Shown here in pieces: positions 17,555 to 19,560 of a stretch of DNA of 19,560 nt. A model generated the notes under the pieces. The model did not search any database and had not been told where the DNA came from. It saw nothing but the letters and a program-made list of their open reading frames with translations. The stretch lies in assembly GCF_004570345.1 (NCBI RefSeq), contig NZ_SPQM01000091.1, positions 1 through 19,560 of the forward strand, given 5' to 3'. The position numbers were made by a program, and so were the translations under genes. The DNA is from Blastococcus sp. CT_GayMR20 (GTDB taxonomy: Bacteria; Actinomycetota; Actinomycetes; Mycobacteriales; Geodermatophilaceae). The first letter of the stretch is position 1; the number at the start of each line of letters is the position of its first letter.

Positions 17555-18490
17555 CTAGACCGAGCCGTTGCGGATCGCGGCCAGCCACCCCTCGGCGTCG
17601 TCGAACGCCGGATCGGTCGCCGTCTCCGGCACCGGTTTGTTGTCGCGACCGTCGGCGCGCGCATAGGAGCCGAGGAAGCGGACGTCGTCGCACACCCGGT
17701 GCAGCGCGGCCAGCGCCTCCCCCACCCGCCGGTCGGAGATGTGGCCCTCGCAGTCGAGGGAGAACGAGTAGACGCCGAGGCGCTGGCGGGTGGGGCGCGA
17801 CTCGATGCGCGTCAGGGAGATCCCGCGGACGGCGAACTCGCTCAGCAGTTCCAGCAGCGCGCCGGTGCGGTCGCCGACGACGGCGACCAGCGACGTCTTG
17901 TCGTTGCCGGTCGGCCGCGGCAGCTCGCCCGGCGGCGCGACGAGCACGAACCGGGTGACCGCGCCGGCGTGGTCGGCGACGTCCTCGGCGAGCGGCACCA
18001 GTCCGTAGCGCTCGGCGGCGATGGAGGCGCACACGGCGGCGTCGAACTCCCCCGCCGCGACGGCCGCGGCGGCCCCGGCCGTGGACGACGTGGGCAGTGG
18101 CACGACCCCCGGCAGCAGCTCCGCGAGCCGGCCGGTGGTCTGGGCGAGCGCGTGCGGGTGACTGGCCACCGAGCGGACGTCGCCCAGCGAGGCCCCGGGC
18201 CGGGCGGCGAGCACGAACGCGACCGGCATGAACACCTCGCGGGTGATCACCAGCGGAGCGCCGTCGGCGAGGCCGTCCATCGTCGCGGGCACCGAACCCT
18301 CGACGGAGTTCTCCATCGGGACCAGTGCGACGTCCGCAGCTGCGGACCGCACGGCTGCCAGGGCCGCCCCGACGCTCGGCTGGGGCTGCCGGGCTCCCTC
18401 CGAATGGGCAACGGCACTGATGAGTGCGGCCTCGGCGAAGGTACCCTCGGGCCCGAGATAGGCGAACCGCGTCGGAGGCGTCTCAGGCAT
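17555..18490 (-). CDS. pheA: Prephenate dehydratase with ACT domain
   Basis: A 311-residue cytosolic enzyme that converts prephenate to phenylpyruvate in phenylalanine synthesis. It is monofunctional, with no chorismate mutase domain. The opening RFAYLGPEGTFAEAAL is typical. Catalytic-domain motifs are PMENSVEGSV (58-67), ASHPHALAQ (109-117) and the TRF triad (179-181). The ACT regulatory domain (about 197-276) contains the phenylalanine-binding ESRP (230-233), so feedback inhibition by phenylalanine is expected. The C-terminal 35 residues (DNKPVPET...AIRNGSV) extend past the ACT domain. ATG 18490 is supported by a -10 box 6 nt upstream. Longer frames to 18889 run into the opposite gene. It is divergent from the helical-repeat protein. 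Confidence 0.94.
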   Translation of the reverse strand: MPETPPTRFAYLGPEGTFAEAALISAVAHSEGARQPQPSVGAALAAVRSAAADVALVPMENSVEGSVPATMDGLADGAPLVITREVFMPVAFVLAARPGASLGDVRSVASHPHALAQTTGRLAELLPGVVPLPTSSTAGAAAAVAAGEFDAAVCASIAAERYGLVPLAEDVADHAGAVTRFVLVAPPGELPRPTGNDKTSLVAVVGDRTGALLELLSEFAVRGISLTRIESRPTRQRLGVYSFSLDCEGHISDRRVGEALAALHRVCDDVRFLGSYARADGRDNKPVPETATDPAFDDAEGWLAAIRNGSV

Positions 18491-18496
18491 CCGACG

Positions 18497-18502
18497 AGGG
18501 TA
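18497..18502 (-). promoter_or_regulatory. -10 box for a leaderless pheA mRNA
   Basis: On the minus strand TACCCT (18502-18497) fits TANNNT and is 6 nt from ATG 18490, with no Shine-Dalgarno sequence. A leaderless mRNA leaves no room for a phenylalanine leader-peptide attenuator. Confidence 0.55.
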
Positions 18503-18514
18503 GTGCGGGCGGGT

Positions 18515-18530
18515 CGGAGCACGTGCTCCG
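18515..18530. promoter_or_regulatory. 16-bp perfect palindrome upstream of pheA (candidate operator)
   Basis: CGGAGCACGTGCTCCG is its own reverse complement. It begins 12 bp upstream of the pheA -10 hexamer and so covers the -35 region. It also lies in the 112-bp divergent gap (18491-18602) and could control both genes. The regulator is not identified. Confidence 0.45.
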
Positions 18531-18561
18531 CCCGGGGGAAGCTGCCTCGCTACCGGCACAC

Positions 18562-18577
18562 CCGGCCCGTGGGCCGG
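18562..18577. promoter_or_regulatory. Inverted repeat upstream of the helical-repeat protein gene
   Basis: CCGGCCC (18562-18568), GT, GGGCCGG (18571-18577) is a perfect 7-bp inverted repeat. It ends 25 bp before GTG 18603 and could be an operator or a leader hairpin. In GC-rich DNA such short repeats arise easily, so confidence is low. Confidence 0.25.
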
Positions 18578-18602
18578 ACGAGACCGAGAGTGGAGGGGAT
18601 GC

Positions 18603-19560
18603 GTGAGTCCCGGCCCGGCACGCCGTGCGCCCGACGCATCCTCCGGCGACCTCTCGGCCGTGCTGCTCCGCCTGCTGAGCGCGAGCGTCCGCGAGGAGAG
18701 CGCCACGCTGCTCCCCCTCCTCGAGGAGGCCACGGCGGCCTTCGCGGAGTCCACCGCACCGCAGTGGACGACGTGGCGCCACTCACTCGCCGCCCGCCGT
18801 GCGGTCATCGACAACGACGCCGAGGCGGCCGCCGCCGCGGCGTCGTCCGCCCGCGAGTCGCTGGACAAGTGCGAGCCCTCGATCGACACCGCCCTGGCGA
18901 TGGCCTACCTCGGGCACGTCGAGGTGGCCGCCGACCACTTCGACGCCGCGATGCTGCTGGCCGTCGATGCCAGCCTGCTCACCGAGGCCCCCGCCGCCTC
19001 GCCGTCGTGGGAGCTGCTGCAGGCCCACCGCTGGCTTGCCCTCACGCTCGCCGGGCTGGACCTCGAGGAGCTCGCCGTCGCCCACGCCATGCGCGGGCAG
19101 CACGTCGCGGCGGCGCTGCGGAAACCCGCCGACCAGTGGGGCATGCGGCTGCTGTCGGCCCAGATGCACACCGAGCTCGCCCAGACGCTGCGCCGCCGCG
19201 GTGACCTGACGCGGTCGCGGCTGCTCGCCGTCGAGGCCATCGCCTGCGCGATCTCCGCCCGCGACCTCGGCTGGGAGCCCGAGCAGGCCGAGGCCGACCT
19301 GCTCGACGTCGTCCAGGCGTGGGCCCTGACGTGCTCCGACGAGCTGGAGGACGCCCTGGGCCCGCTGCGGCGGGTCCGGCGCAGGGTCGAGGCCGAGGGC
19401 AGCCTGTGGCTGCGCGCCTACACGGGCCTCGCCCTGGCCCGGCTGCTCTCCCGGATCGCCCAGCGCGACGACGACGCGGCGACCGGCGAGGAGGCGATCG
19501 GCCTGCTCGTGGAGGCCGCCGGCGCGTTCGTGGCCTCCGGGGACCGCCGCCGCTACCGGC
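18603..19560 (+). CDS. Large alpha-helical repeat (TPR-like) protein, N-terminal part only
   Basis: From GTG 18603 the frame stays open for 319 codons to the window edge, and it has the base pattern of a real gene. GGAGGGG lies about 4 nt upstream. The protein is Ala/Leu/Glu/Arg-rich with successive amphipathic helices: LSAVLLRLLSASVREESATLLPLLEEA (split), TALAMAYLGHVEVAADHFDAA, QAHRWLALTLAGLDLEELAVAHAM (split), AQMHTELAQTLRRRGDLTRSRLLAVEA (split), EEAIGLLVEAAGAFVASGD. The spacing of A-x-x-x-L/A-x-x-G is that of TPR-like repeats of 35-40 residues. There is no signal peptide or membrane helix. In this bacterial family similar N-termini often precede a GGDEF diguanylate cyclase or a regulatory output domain. 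That is only a guess, because the C-terminus is outside the window. Confidence 0.7.
   Translation, partial: MSPGPARRAPDASSGDLSAVLLRLLSASVREESATLLPLLEEATAAFAESTAPQWTTWRHSLAARRAVIDNDAEAAAAAASSARESLDKCEPSIDTALAMAYLGHVEVAADHFDAAMLLAVDASLLTEAPAASPSWELLQAHRWLALTLAGLDLEELAVAHAMRGQHVAAALRKPADQWGMRLLSAQMHTELAQTLRRRGDLTRSRLLAVEAIACAISARDLGWEPEQAEADLLDVVQAWALTCSDELEDALGPLRRVRRRVEAEGSLWLRAYTGLALARLLSRIAQRDDDAATGEEAIGLLVEAAGAFVASGDRRRYR

Overview
The window reads as a chromosomal segment of a high-GC actinobacterium. Third codon positions are almost all G or C. Several families are actinobacterial hallmarks: the proteasome activator Bpa, the CBS-containing GMP reductase GuaB1, a FolP2-type dihydropteroate synthase paralogue, and a SigL-type ECF sigma factor with a zinc anti-sigma factor. 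Together with the methyl-accepting chemotaxis protein and the general gene style, this suggests a member of the Geodermatophilaceae (Blastococcus/Geodermatophilus/Modestobacter group). That placement is an inference. I see no rRNA, tRNA, CRISPR array, insertion sequence or prophage.

Layout, left to right. (a) 1-3281, plus strand: the 3' end of a folP2-like gene, an 80-bp block of stacked inverted repeats, a VOC (glyoxalase-fold) protein, a PaaI-type hotdog thioesterase and a 4-coumarate-CoA-ligase-like enzyme closed by a strong hairpin. (b) 3322-5391: a minus-strand two-helix membrane protein of unknown function, then a plus-strand PIG3-type NAD(P)H:quinone oxidoreductase. (c) 5395-7108, minus strand: an operon of a Lipoprotein_15 lipoprotein, an 8-codon leader ORF, a SigL-like ECF sigma factor and its membrane anti-sigma factor. 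A good match to the mycobacterial SigL promoter lies upstream of the first gene. (d) 7235-8192, plus strand: bpa, divergent from the lipoprotein, then a small DUF4190-type membrane protein. (e) 8246-13004, minus strand: serS followed by two tandem HAD phosphatases with overlapping junctions, then a chemotaxis receptor. (f) 13154-15291, plus strand: guaB1, a zincin-type mini-metallopeptidase overlapping it by 4 bp, and an orphan GroES-like protein. (g) 15392-17494, plus strand: an MMPL-family transporter. (h) 17555-18490, minus strand: pheA. (i) 18603-end, plus strand: the N-terminal part of a large helical-repeat protein whose frame stays open at the window edge.

The most connected unit is the sigma locus: a putative SigL-type promoter drives lipoprotein, leader ORF, sigma and anti-sigma, and the proteasome activator gene stands back to back with it. 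This looks like an envelope or redox stress circuit with autoregulation. A second pattern is that at least four, probably six, genes have a TANNNT-like -10 hexamer ending 6 or 7 nt before the start codon, the signature of leaderless mRNAs. Gene pairs joined by 4- to 8-nt overlaps (sigma/anti-sigma, serS/HAD, HAD/HAD, guaB1/metallopeptidase) point to translational coupling. The presence of pheA, a zincin protein and serS within one segment recalls the mycobacterial Rv3838c-Rv3834c region (from memory).
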